A DNA stretch of 49,983 nucleotides from Panaeolus papilionaceus (GCA_015501605.1 JADNRZ010000058.1:1-49983); one strand, 5' to 3'. Counted from the first letter of the stretch, positions 31,278 to 43,248 are shown. Translations and numbers: made by a program. The notes: generated by a model from the letters alone, not told the origin.

Positions 31278-31600
31278 TTTTCATGATTACTGCGGCGATA
31301 TTATTATTGATTTCATGAATATCCTTGCAATTTTCATGATTATTGGGGCAATATTGTTATTGATTTCATGAATATCCTTGCAATTTTCATGGTTCTTGGG
31401 GTGATATTGTTATTGTTTTCATGGATATCCTGTCGATTTTCATGATTACTGGAGCGATATTGTTATTGTTTTCATGATTATGCTGATATTTTCATGATTG
31501 ATAGGGCGATATCTTTATCGTTTTCATGATGATGCCTGATATTTTCATGATTGGTAGGGCGATATTATCATGGATTTCATGATTACTAGGGCAATATTCT
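31278..31600. repeat. 53-bp tandem array in the left arm of foldback element 2
   Basis: About six units beginning TTTTCATGATTACTGGGGCG and continuing ATATTGTTATTGATTTCATG. Mirrored in the right arm at about 34396-34718. A further repeat, CCGCTTTT...ACATATATATACCATTAGAA followed by AGCTACAATTGCCTA, occurs three times at about 180-bp spacing (near 31803, 31985 and 32165). Confidence 0.8.
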
Positions 31601-32403
31601 TCTTGATTTCATAGATTCCCTTGATCTTATCAGTGCATTTTCTTATCAAATCAGGGCAATTCTATATTTAGAATTGCCATAATATGACATCATTAGATCA
31701 GATCACTATTATATCCGCTTTTTTTTGGACCCTTATCTCATCCATCAATTACATCAAATCAGGGCTCTGCCCCTGTTGCACCCATTATTTCTAGCATTTA
31801 TTACACCGCTTTTCTGGCCACTTTATACAGACATATATATACCATTAGAAAGCTACAATTGCCTACTATTTGATTTTGAATTTTATTCAATTTAATTCTT
31901 GCAGGGGAGCAGCCAATTCAGCTCCGCTTTTTCCCATCAATTTAGCCCCTATTCATTTATGCTACTATTCCTGCTGCATTTGCACCGCTTTTTTGGCACT
32001 TTTTCTGGTGCACATATATACCATTGGAAAGCCCTAGTTGTCTACTTTTAGGATCTGCCCTTGACTTTGCAATACCCCCCCTAGGGGCTGCACTATTTAG
32101 CTGCGCTTTTTTGGCATTTAATTAGCCCCTATTTTTAATCAGCATTGTTCCTGCTCCATTTTGCACTGCTTTGGTGCAATTATATATGGACATATATATA
32201 TCACCAGAAAGCTACAAATGCCTAGATTAAGAATCTGAAATCAGAACATAAATGTTGTGTCTATGGAGAGAGCAATTGCATTTCGCATTTGGGGTATTAG
32301 AGCGTGGGAACACCCTTGATCACCTCTTCTCCCCCTCCCCCCACCGCTTTTCTGCCTCAATTCCTGCACAACCACTCCACCCCTCAGCCTATAATTTGGT
32401 ATG

Positions 32404-33591
32404 TGACTGCATATACACCATTGAATAGTGGGTGCAAACTTACAACATACTGGCATCTCTATATGCATATATTTACTATATACTTCTTGTATGGATCATG
32501 TTTGCCTCAAAAGCGGACCCACTGCATATTATTTGACTTATTAGAAGGTAAAGAAAGTATCAGGTATTATATCATGATGTGTGTATACATGTTTCATGCA
32601 TCAGAACATGTTATTTAGCACTCCACCACATGCAAACCAGCTGAAATCATCATTTCATTATGCCCTTTGTTTCTAAACTAATATCTTTCGCATTTCTCCA
32701 CCAATCTTCAATCTCAAAGATTTTCTAAACCGCAGTGGTCAACACCTTTCAAATGTGTGCTTCATCATAAAAATCCGATCTCTCCTCATGAAGATATAGC
32801 ATGTTTAATATCCTGCATCAACCCCAGATAGTCAGGAGGAGGTTTTGAGACTCTAGTATGGTCGTATCATTGTCTGTGTGCAAATATACACCTGAAATGT
32901 GTTCAGAATTGTCACATCTTTGATTTAAAAAAAGTTTGAAAGAGATTGGTCAAGTGTAGCTCATAGAACGAGAGAAACAGTTAAGGAGAATACTAGTTGT
33001 TGTCAGTTCATTGAGCATTGACACTACATCAATGTGCATTCCAGCACCCATTTGTGTCTCCAGCCTTCCACACTCACTCAAATGTTCTCAAACCTTTTGT
33101 AAACATCAATAATAGTGTATACTCTTGCCTCTGTAAGGTCCGATTAAATTATTTCAATACAGATCTTGTACAAATGGCTTATCAGCTGAAAAACAGTCAT
33201 TTTTGAGAAGTGCTCAGAATTTGCCGCGAGTACCCTTGTTTTGTAGGTATTCCTGAGGCGAGTTCAAAACACCTTGCGCCATTATGAAGCGGTCAGAAAT
33301 GGTAGAGATATACCTCAGATAGTATTTGGGGAACCTGTGGGACAGCATATGGCTGTTTCTATATGATCTACAACTGTGAACACATGATAGATGGTACAGA
33401 ACGATAGTATTGATGCTATAACATATTTAAATGGCTTTATCCTACTCAAAATGTGAGTTATAGAGGACTATTGGGTCCTCTTTTGGTGGAATTAGAAGCA
33501 AAAAAAGAGTAAATGCAGAATAGCTGCATTACTAGTGGTCTCCTTGGGTTCCTGTTGTGCACACTGTGTATACAACATAATGTACACTTGC
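32404..33591. other. Unique centre of foldback element 2
   Basis: No gene of credible length on either strand. Contains 32993-33345, the repeat shared with 11437-11794. The rest has no match elsewhere in the window. Confidence 0.6.
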
Positions 33592-34977
33592 ATGCCAAAT
33601 TATAGGCTGAGGGGTGGAGTGGTTGTGCAGGAATTGAGGCAGAAAAGCGGTGGGGGGAGGGGGAGAAGAGGTGATCAAGGGTGTTCCCACGCTCTAATAC
33701 CCCAAATGCGAAATGCAATTGCTCTCTCCATAGACACAACATTTATGTTCTGATTTCAGATTCTTAATCTAGGCATTTGTAGCTTTCTGGTGATATATAT
33801 ATGTCCATATATAATTGCACCAAAGCAGTGCAAAATGGAGCAGGAACAATGCTGATTAAAAATAGGGGCTAATTAAATGCCAAAAAAGCGCAGCTAAATA
33901 GTGCAGCCCCTAGGGGGGGTATTGCAAAGTCAAGGGCAGATCCTAAAAGTAGACAACTAGGGCTTTCCAATGGTATATATGTGCACCAGAAAAAGTGCCA
34001 AAAAAGCGGTGCAAATGCAGCAGGAATAGTAGCATAAATGAATAGGGGCTAAATTGATGGGAAAAAGCGGAGCTGAATTGGCTGCTCCCCTGCAAGAATT
34101 AAATTGAATAAAATTCAAAATCAAATAGTAGGCAATTGTAGCTTTCTAATGGTATATATATGTCTGTATAAAGTGGCCAGAAAAGCGGTGTAATAAATGC
34201 TAGAAATAATGGGTGCAACAGGGGCAGAGCCCTGATTTGATGTAATTGATGGATGAGATAAGGGTCCAAAAAAAAGCGGATATAATAGTGATCTGATCTA
34301 ATGATGTCATATTATGGCAATTCTAAATATAGAATTGCCCTGATTTGATAAGAAAATGCACTGATAAGATCAAGGGAATCTATGAAATCAAGAAGAATAT
34401 TGCCCTAGTAATCATGAAATCCATGATAATATCGCCCTACCAATCATGAAAATATCAGGCATCATCATGAAAACGATAAAGATATCGCCCTATCAATCAT
34501 GAAAATATCAGCATAATCATGAAAACAATAACAATATCGCTCCAGTAATCATGAAAATCGACAGGATATCCATGAAAACAATAACAATATCACCCCAAGA
34601 ACCATGAAAATTGCAAGGATATTCATGAAATCAATAACAATATTGCCCCAATAATCATGAAAATTGCAAGGATATTCATGAAATCAATAATAATATCGCC
34701 GCAGTAATCATGAAAATCGCAAGCCTAGCTATGAAAATGCTTTGAAAATCGCAGAGGGAAGCATGAAAATAGCAATGGCATATATAATATTGCTATGAAA
34801 ATTGGCCTGCCAACTATGAAAATGACCATGAAAACGGTCACCAATGGTTCCCTGGTCTGTTTTCATAGATATTATGGCAGGCAAATTTCATAAATCAAGG
34901 GCAGCAGGTGAAATCAGCACATATCGGTCTAGGGCAACTGCCCTGCTGTTGTCATAAAAAAGTGGTAATCACTAGTG

Positions 34978-37900
34978 CAACTGACTCGATTATCATCGAA
35001 GAACGAACCATATCTCAACTGGAACTCCACGTTAAGAAGATGCTTGGAAAGAACACGACCCTGACCAGACCAGACCGACTTACAACCGACGACCTGATCA
35101 TCTCCTTTATGGAAGGGGAACCGACAGAAGAGACCAAAGAAATCTGGATCGACACAACTCTGACACATTCCCAAGCCTTTGCTCAGAAATTTGACAAGAA
35201 AACCGACGAATCCGACCCGACCAAGACCGTTCCACCAGAATACCACCCTTGGATTTCCGTTTTCAGTGAAGAAGCCTCTTCGACCTTACCAGCACACAAA
35301 CCTTGGGATCACGAGATCAAGCTCAAACCTGATTTTGTCCACAAATCCGCCAAAGTTTACTCCCTCAACCGAGAACAGGACGATGTCACCAAACAGTTCC
35401 TCGATGAACACCTTGCCAAGGGAACCATCCGACATAGCGAATCCCCTGAAGCCGCAGGATTTTTCTATGTTGCGAAGAAGGATGGCAAACTACGCCCATG
35501 CCAAGACTACCGACATTTGAACGAAGGAACCATTAAAAACGCCTACCCTCTCCCTCTTGTCACCAACCTTATGGATAAACTCCGAGACACCAAATATTTC
35601 ACTAAACTTGACGTTCGATGGGGCTACAACAATATCCGAATCAAGGAAGGAGACGAATGGAAGGCGGCCTTCAAGACCAAGTACGGACTCTTCGAACCCC
35701 TTGTTATGTTCTTCGGCCTTTGTAACTCCCCAGCAACCTTCCAATCAATGATGGACAATATCTTCATCCGACAAGTCGAAAACGGTTACATCATCATCTA
35801 CATGGACGACATCTTGATCTATGCCACAAACAAACAGGACCTCGAAAAATACACCAAAGAAGTACTCCAGATCATGAAAGAAAACGACCTCTATTTGAAA
35901 CCCGAAAAATGCGAATTCAACAAAACCAAGATCGCCTACCTAGGATTTATCATCGAACACAACAAGATCTCCATGGACCCCGCCAAGATCTCTGGTATTA
36001 AAGACTGGCCAACCCCAAAGACCCTCAAACAAGTCCGGTCGTTCTTAGGCTTTGGCAACTTCTACCGAAAATTCATCCGACACTACTCCGATCTCGCTAG
36101 ACCCCTGAACGACTTACTCCGAAAAGACCGACCTTTCATCTGGACAGAAACTCACCAGACCGCATTTGACAACCTCAAAGACCGATTCAGTAAGGAACCA
36201 GTCCTCGCGATGCCCGATCAGAACCGACCATTTCAAATTGAGGCTGACGCATCTCAATATGCTTATGGAGCTGTTCTCACCCAAACCGACAGCAACGGAA
36301 AACGACACCCCGTATGTTTCCTCTCCCGTTCTTTCTCTCCAGCCGAACAGAACTACCAAGTCTTCGACCGAGAACTCCTTGGAGTTATTCGAGCGCTCGA
36401 AGAATGGAAATATTATATCCTGGGATCCCCTCACATGACTGTTGTACACTCTGACCACAAGAACCTCACGTACTGGCGCTCCCCCCAGAACCTTAACCGA
36501 CGACAAGCAAGGTGGTTCCTTATCCTCTCTGAATACGACATCAAACTCGAACACATGCCTGGCCATAAAATGATCCAATCCGACGCGCTCTCACGACGAC
36601 CTGACCTTATTCCAGAAGGAGAAAACGAAGAAAATACCGACATCACTATGCTCCCAGAAACCCTGTTTATCAACCTTATCGACACTGAACTCCAGAAGCA
36701 AATCACCGAAGCACGACCCCTCGACAAGAACGCCATGGAAGCTCTAGAAACACTGTTGAAGAATACCAATGTCACCTCCGGCACCTCGATCAACGATTGG
36801 TCCTTCGAAGAAGGAGACCACGGGAAACTCCTCTTCTACAAAGACAAGGTCTACGTCCCGAACGACCAAGAACTTAGAAAATCCATCGTCATGCACTTCC
36901 ACGATCCCGTCACTGCAGGACATCCTGGCCAAATCGAAACCTACAACGCCGTCGCCACGTCATATTGGTGGCCTGGTATGCGTCGATTTATCTCCGCCTA
37001 CGTCAAAGGATGCTCCACCTGCCAACAGTTCAAGATCAATCGGAACCCCGCACGACCCACCTTGATGCCGATCCCCGCTCCAGAATCACTAAAACCCTTC
37101 GCCCAGACGTCAATGGACCTAATCACCGACCTACCGCCATCCCTCGGATACGACTCTATTTTATCCGTGGTGGACCACGGCCTTACGAAGGGGGTAATTC
37201 TTATTCCTTGTTCCAAAACTATCACCGCCGAAGGCACAGCCAAACTTTTACTCAATAACCTTTACAAAAGATTTGGACTCCCAGACTCCATCACTTCAGA
37301 CTGCGACCCCAGATTCGCAGCCCACGCCTTCAAAGAACTTCTCAGACTCCTCAACGTCGAATCCAAACTTTCCACAGCCTATCACCCCCAGACAGACGGC
37401 ACCACAGAACGTTTTAACCAAGAAATCGAAGTATACCTCTCCATCTATTGTATCACGAACCCCGAATCTTGGCCTGATGCACTCCCCACTCTTGAATTCA
37501 CTCATAACAACCGACGACACTCTGACCGCGCTCATTCCCCTTTCGAACTTATGCTAGGAACGAGTCCCACACAAATCCCTTTGGCCTTCAACACACGGTC
37601 TACCCTTCTGTGGACAAGAAGCTCGCTTCCCTCCTCAAAATCCGACAGGAAGCTATTGCCGCTCACACGTTTGCCAGAAATAGAATGATCAACTTCAGCA
37701 AGAACCCGTTCACGCCATTCAAGAAAGGAGACCTAGTCTGGCTAGACTCCCGAAACCTGAAACTCGGGCACAATAAGAAGATCTCAACCAAGAGAGAAGG
37801 CCCTTTCCAATTACCAAAGTTCTGGGACCTGTCACATACCGCCTCAAGCTCCCAAACTATTGGAAGATCCATGACGTATTCCACGCCACTCTTCTCTCCG

Positions 37901-38142
37901 AATATTCTGAAACACCCGAACACGGACCAAACTTCCCCCAACCGCCACCGGACATCATCAGCGGAGAAGAAGAATACGAACTTGACCGAATTCACAAACA
38001 CCGTGGAAAGCAGAACAACAGAGAATACTTCGTTTCATGGAAAGGTTTCACACCATTCCACAATTCATGGGAACCAGAATCTCACCTTGCCAATGCCCCT
38101 GACATTCTCCTACCTTATAAGAAGCGTCACAAACTTACCTAG
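34978..38142 (+). pseudogene. pol: Pol of element C, part 2 (RT, RNase H, integrase, chromodomain)
   Basis: Continues from the protease: RT with KKDGKLRPCQDYR, FGLCNSPATFQ and IYMDDILIYAT (about 35800); RNase H with [13 protein letters not shown] and [14 protein letters not shown]; integrase with HFHD/GHPGQ, CSTCQQ, MDLITDLPPS, DCDPRF and TERFNQEIE; chromodomain EYFVSWKGFTPFHNSWEP. Stop TAG at 38140. One-base deletions relative to A near 37589 and 37804 break the region between integrase and chromodomain. Otherwise open for over 900 codons. An upstream frame extends into the foldback element (34908) but that part is not pol. Confidence 0.9.
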
Positions 38143-38182
38143 ATTCCCCAGTTCAACCGACAACTACTTCTCTACAAACAAC

Positions 38183-39421
38183 ATGACTACCACCTCTGCT
38201 CTCAAATCCTCATCCTCTTCCTCTTTCTCGTCTGCCCCCAAATCCGTTCGAATCCACTCTCCAGCTCAAGGTTCCTTCTCGGACCCTCCCACTGTCGCTT
38301 CTCCAGTTTTTCCCCAATCAATGTCCAATGAGGAATTTATCGCTCGCACCAAAACCCTCATCGCCGAAGCCAAACAACAGGACGCCTCCTTGAAGAAGAA
38401 GCCAATCGACGTGAAGCCTCTTCATCCAAAATCCCCAAGATTCAAAGTCTCGACGACATTCTCAACACCCTCGTTCAAGCCCACGAGAACACCATTGTCA
38501 ATGGTAACGACCCCGAGCTCACCAACATCCTCTATCAAGCTAAAGGATGGGAAACACCCTCCGTCGCCCCTGGCTCTGCTCACGACCGCACCACCATCAG
38601 CTTCGAAGAGTTGTCGACATCTTCCGTACCAAAGAAGACTACGACCTCCTAGTGTGGAAGCTCCCTTTCTCCGATCATCACTTGCCCCACTTTCGTTTCA
38701 TGGACAACAACGTCAACGAAATCAAGAAACAGATCCTCAAGTTAATGGCAATATGCGACAACCTCCGCAGGAAAGCCACTGACAATTGGGACGTTGGATG
38801 TGGCCAGTTCGAGGCCTTCTGCCAACAACATTTCAACGACCCAGACTGCAGGAATCGTCTCATGGAACTCATCGTCGAGCAAAGGAAGAAATATGCTGGT
38901 CACGAACCCAACGACAACTACACTTTCAAACACAATAAAAACCCCTCCTACGACTACTCATTTCCCATTCCCCAACTACCAACTCTACCGGAACTCGCAT
39001 CTCGCGACCCTAAAAATCTATTCAAAAACCTTGACCCCGTCGCCACCAGTAACCTCGTCACTCTCTTAAAACAGGGCACCCAACTCTGCTTAAAATGTCC
39101 CGTTCCTGATCATTTCATAACAGATTGTCCCGACTTCATCTGTTGGAACTGCAGAAAGGAAGCACCTGGTCACCGCCTCAACTCCTGCCCTGGCCCCATC
39201 ATCAAGAACAAGAAAGGAAAAAGGAAAGCCTCCTCCAATTGAAACTCTCCTTCAAATCCATGGACCAAACTCCGCCCCTGGGATCGAATCGACAGAGAAT
39301 GAGAGAACGAGGAGAATGGCAGCCCAGATCATCCACCAACAACGACGGCTCATGGCGCGACGACTTCTATGACTACGACGACGACATGTGCGACGAAGCC
39401 CTCCACAACATCAACACCTGA
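38183..39421 (+). pseudogene. Third gene of element C (second zinc-knuckle protein), broken
   Basis: Starts ATG at 38183, 40 nt after the pol stop as in A, and ends TGA 39419-39421. Very close to the A copy, with both CCHC knuckles (CLKC-x4-H-x4-C, CWNC-x6-H-x4-C). One-base deletions near 38380, 38612 and 39300 and a TGA at 39241 (CGA in A) break it. Mobility of this copy would need proteins from other copies, if the deletions are real. Confidence 0.8.
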
Positions 39422-39435
39422 TTGAGGTCAATCAG
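39418..39435. promoter_or_regulatory. Conserved 18-bp palindrome at the stop of the third gene (C)
   Basis: CTGATTGAGGTCAATCAG, perfect palindromic arms, overlapping the TGA and 9 bases before the G5 polypurine tract. Confidence 0.6.
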
Positions 39436-39444
39436 TCTTAATAC

Positions 39445-39452
39445 GGGGGTAA
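39445..39452 (+). other. Polypurine tract of element C
   Basis: GGGGGTAA directly before the 3' LTR. Confidence 0.55.
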
Positions 39453-40011
39453 TGTTACGTCGACTCTTTTCTTCTTCATCTTCTCTTTACCTTATCTGGA
39501 CTACTATCTCTCTTCATCTTATCTTCGTGTACTATCATCTCTCTTTGTACTTATATTCCGTCTATTTCCTATCCCGGAGCCCCACCTTTTCCTCCTATCT
39601 ACGACTCCCACTCCACCTTCACTCCTGCTGTCGCTCCACTTCATTTTCCTATCTATGACTCACCTTCTTACTCATCTCTCTCACATTTATGACTCATTTC
39701 TACTGCGGACCATACTTGTGACTCAAATATCTCTCACCTTATCTACTTGACGTGTGCACGCACAGCCTCGCTAGATATCTATATAAACACCGTAGTTTAT
39801 ACCCTTGTTCTTCAGCTAGTTCTTTAACTTCGAATAGAACAACAACTTCTACGACGATCTTACTCTTCTCGCTCTCTTCTAAGACAATACCAGCGTAGCG
39901 TGCGCACGCAGTGGCATTCTTAGAACGATACTCAAACTCTGTCGCACGACTGAACCGATTCCAACTAGCTCAAAGGCCTTAACCGCAAGCGCCCGTCGGG
40001 CTACCGTAACA
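39453..40011 (+). repeat. 3' LTR of gypsy element C
   Basis: 559 bp. Compared with the 5' LTR it lacks one C in the CCCCGGAG string (near 39573) and has C for T in the CCTGCTGTCGC string. Confidence 0.95.
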
Positions 40012-42346
40012 CAACATGTCTACTTGATGGGCAGAAAGCCCAAGTACACCATTGCACGAGCAACTGGAACGGTTGTTGATGTTCTCGCAAACATCATCCA
40101 GGACTATTTTGATATCTTCAACCCCCTGGAAAACGGTCGTCACTGGGCTCCCACCAAGGAGGAGTTTGAAGCAGCAGTGCTTGCCGACCCTAGACCTGAA
40201 CCCGTAGCTCCCAATCAGGAGTCCATGACTGAGGAGGAGTATAAGAAGGCAGCCGTAGAGTGGGAGAACTGGAAAGCTCTCATCAGGTATATCAAAGCAG
40301 TGAGTTGGTCGTGTTTGTGCACCCTGTTTACACCAAACTGATGACCCTGAAGCAAATTAAATGTTGGTTTGCGTACCAATACATGAAGGATCACAACACG
40401 ACCAACAGAAGGTCGAAAAGCTCATCCAATCCACTTTTCAACATCCTCTTTCAACTCAGCGATAAATCTGTCAAACGGCCTCGCTTGTTATCTGCCAAGA
40501 GCATCTAGCGACATTCACACCGAGTTACCATCAACACTGAAGCCCAACAACAATGCCTCCGAGAGAAGAAATCAGCCAAGACGGGATTGGCTCCTATTCG
40601 TGAATCCATTGCCATGACTATGTTTAACGCGTTATCGGAGGAGGAAAGGGTTGCGTTTGCGGAAAGGGCATCAGCAGAGCATGCTGTGGCTCTGGAGCAA
40701 TGGGAGAAGGACCGTGAAAACCCCATCAAAACAGATCCTGCATCCCTTCAAAGGTATGATTTACATGTTATGGTTAACGTGTCGTATTCTCATTCATTCT
40801 CGCTAGATGTATTAACAATTTGACTGCCGTTGCTCAACTGTTGCTCAACACCATGACTGAGGCCACCAAGTGGAAGGGCATGCTAGTTCTTGGTGGACCA
40901 AGCCCAGCGGAGGGAGGTCGACTAAACATGATCTGGTCAGTGATTTTATTATTTTACATCTCTGAAGATATTCTGATAGTCTTCTAGCCTTCACTCGGGC
41001 ACAACGTCTGGTGCAGAGCCAATGACTTTTGGCTGGTTTGAGCACACAAGGTTCAGGAGTCAGTTTGTCCCCATGTTCACCAATTTTCTACGCAACTGTT
41101 GGTGTACATGTTCAATTATATTCGCATTTTTTACTTTACTGATCTAGATCTATTAGCTCCTGAGGAATGCCGAGAGTATGTGTTGGATCCTGCGTCGGAG
41201 GATTACAATGAGCTCTCAATGACGGTCAACGACAAGGATGACGAAGACGAGATGATGATCTCGTTGGATGAGCCCCTCTCCTCTGAGGACGACCCCCTTC
41301 CCCCCTCCCCTTCTCCCCCTGCACCCCCTCGTTCGTCTCCATCCGTTCCGGGTTCTCCTCGCGTCTCCATCCAACGTCACTCGTCCCTTCCTGCTGAAGA
41401 CCCTTCGCCCCCATCCCCGGCACGCTCTCCCCCTGGCTCCCCAATTCCGTCGCCAAGGTGTCCTCGTCCTGCTTCACCTGCATCACTGCCACCCACCCCA
41501 CCACCTCGTTCTCCCATGCAGTCCCCTTCACCACTGTCAATTCGTTCACCCATGCGATCCCCATCTCCACCACGTGTATCCACACCCATGCGATCCCCAT
41601 CTCCACCACGTGTATCCACACCCATGCGATCCCCATCTCCTCCACCATGTGTAACCACACCCATCCCAAGTGCTGTCGTGCCAGTGCTGGCTCAAAAGCG
41701 TGTGGGAGAGGACTTGGAGAGTGACCGTCGCAAGTCATCTCGCAAGGATGACTCAAACGCTGGTGCAACGAAGGGGAGAAATGGGAAGGGTGGTGCTCTG
41801 GTGACGTCAAAGAAGGGGAAGGGATCTGTGGATTGGTTCAATAATGCCTTGAGGTTGTTTACAGAGGGGGCTAGTGGTTTCAGAGGTAATGGGGACGGGT
41901 CTCTTGGGGACAACTGGGTTGCGCTGGTAGGATCTTGGTCGGCATTCCAGCAGGAGGTGAAAGATTTGGGGGAAGACACAAAGCTTCCCACCAAGCACCG
42001 ACCTTTCCCTATCAAGGAGTGGATTGGTCATGCGCGCTCGTTGACCTACTGCCTGGACATCACAGATCTTGCTCATTATGAGCAAGAACTTAAACTCTGG
42101 TGGGCCTCTATGCAACTGGCGTGGTGTCTCGATGATGGGAAGGTGGTGGTTTCGCGTGTGGATGGAGACTGGGCGGGTTTACGGATGCCAGGCATCAATG
42201 GGTTGTTGAATGTGGTTGCGGCTCTGTTTTACTGGGGTCTTGCAGCACACGGGAACAAGAGGAGGATGAATGCGTGGAACATTGCGTTAGCAGATTGTAC
42301 CACAGCTTTCCAACAACTCATGCTGCTCGAAAAAGCCTGTCGCTAA
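40012..42346 (+). pseudogene. KDZ passenger gene, agaric-type hypothetical protein, exons after gypsy C
   Basis: Exons 40012-40299, 40353-40753, 40807-40935, 40988-41103 and 41148-42346 join in phase with introns of 53, 53, 52 and 44 bp (GT...AG). Order: MGRKPKYTIARATG; WAPTKEEFEA; IKCWFAYQYM (recalling a DNA-binding helix); NALSEEERVAFAERASAEH (HMG-like helices); GAEPMTFGWFEHTRFR; an acidic and Pro/Ser-rich region with a 36-bp tandem repeat (SPSPPRVSTPMR, three times, 41547-41660); and a C-terminal domain with WFNNALRLF, DWAGLRMPGINGLLNVV and AWNIALADCTTAF. That C-terminus resembles a large agaric family of unknown function, from memory. A TAG at 40506 lies in frame. The gypsy insertion separates it from its 5' exon. 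Confidence 0.65.
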
Positions 42347-42619
42347 CCACTGTCCTGTTCTGATTTCTTTTTTTGATTTTTGATTTTTTCTTCGTGTCGT
42401 TCATGCTCTTCCCATCATCCTTTCCTTTTCTTTTTTTTTCTCAAAAAACCAAATTCATTGTTATCCGTTTTTCTCTGTCTTCCCTTTCTCTCTTTCTCTC
42501 TCATCTCCTCGACCTATATGTCTGTACATGTAGGTAAAAATTAAATTAAATTAAAAATACATATTTTTATCTGCTTGTTATAAGAGACCGGAAGTCGGAA
42601 ATTATAATGATGGGACCAG
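42347..42619. other. 3' flank of the KDZ passenger gene
   Basis: CT- and T-rich sequence after the stop (TTTTTTGATTTTTG, TTTCTCTCTTTCTCTC), compatible with a 3' untranslated region, then AT-rich sequence leading into the right TIR. No gene. Confidence 0.4.
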
Positions 42620-43248
42620 ACAGAAGCAAAAGTGCCTAAACAGAAATTTTGATGGCAAACTCATTCGCATCAAAAATGAGTGTTATTATTGGAACGTCAT
42701 CCAAACCCACCATTGCGCATCCAGCCAATACTGCTCACTGACGCCCGTGCTGCATATTTTAAAAATCATAATTTAATATAATAATTCTATTATAAATATT
42801 GTCCTGAGCCCAATGTGCCCTGTCATTGTTGTGGATGGTGAGCAGGCATATTGAGCACCATTGATGTGATGATGTTCTATTTTTAGAATGTCATCCAAAC
42901 CAATAATTGTGAATCCACCCCGCACGCGCTGCTGCCACTCGTGCTGAATATTTTAAAAATAAGCAATTAATATATTAATATTATTTTAAAAGCTGGCCTG
43001 TGCCCAATGTTCCCCGTTGTTGCTGTAGGCAGTGAGCAAGCCCTATTGCTCACTGTTAATGACATTGTTTACACATGTTTACCATCTCCCCGACGTACTG
43101 AACCATCCCTACCCCCCCAACAGGCCTGTATAGGCATCTGAAGTGGTAAGAGTGCTAAAATCGACTTGAGTGCATTTTTGCACTTTGGATGCATGAGCCC
43201 CCACAGTAAAAATGCACTCACTCATGCATGAGACCAGCCCCTACAGGT
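42620..43248 (-). repeat. Right terminal inverted repeat of the KDZ element
   Basis: Inverted match to 20374-21420 without the MITE. Ends GCCCCTACAGGT next to the GGAATGTCCA duplication. The hairpin GAGTGCATTTTT/AAAAATGCACTC is kept at about 43168-43220. Confidence 0.8.

Larger units (their letters stand above)
31019..34977. mobile_element. Foldback element 2 (1.39-kb inverted arms)
   Basis: 3959 bp flanked by CAACTGA (31012-31018 and 34978-34984). Ends GACTCGTGATTACCACTTTT and inverted CACTAGTGATTACCACTTTT. Arms 31019-32403 and 33592-34977 are near-identical inverted copies. They contain a 53-bp tandem array and three larger internal repeats. The 1.19-kb centre (32404-33591) holds no open gene and includes the dispersed repeat 32993-33345. 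Non-autonomous; removal restores the pol frame. Same terminal signature and duplication length as 14061-16258. Confidence 0.85.
28161..40011 (+). mobile_element. Ty3/gypsy chromovirus-type LTR retrotransposon, element C
   Basis: 11851 bp including the 3959-bp foldback element, so about 7.9 kb itself, the size of element A. Flanked by CAACA (28156-28160 and 40012-40016). The two LTRs differ by one substitution and one missing C in 560 bp, so it is young. Layout: LTR, PBS, leader frame, gag, pol (-1 frame, split), third gene, polypurine tract, LTR. It interrupts an exon of the KDZ passenger gene. Confidence 0.95.
20374..43248. mobile_element. KDZ-type DNA transposon with four genes, carrying nested insertions
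   Basis: 22875 bp between two copies of GGAATGTCCA (20364-20373 and 43249-43258). The ends are inverted repeats: CCTTAGTGGCTAG and inverted CCTGTAGGGGCTGG, then a long shared stretch starting CATGCATGAGTGAGTGCATT. Inside are a KDZ transposase (-), a small basic-region gene (+), an acidic gene (-) and a multi-exon gene (+). Without gypsy C (11.85 kb) and a 0.42-kb MITE the element is about 10.6 kb. It is inserted in the 3' untranslated region of LINE C. Assignment rests on the transposase plus matching TIRs and duplication; that the other genes are normal passengers of this family is inference. Confidence 0.8.

Noticed and set aside
31019..34977. Foldback element as a CACTA transposon because one end reads CACTAG
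   Set aside because: The other end reads GACTCG, the target duplication is 7 bp, not about 3, and no transposase is present.
20374..43248. TET/JBP dioxygenase gene expected near KDZ elements
   Set aside because: No HxD...H double-stranded beta-helix motif set was seen in any frame of the element.
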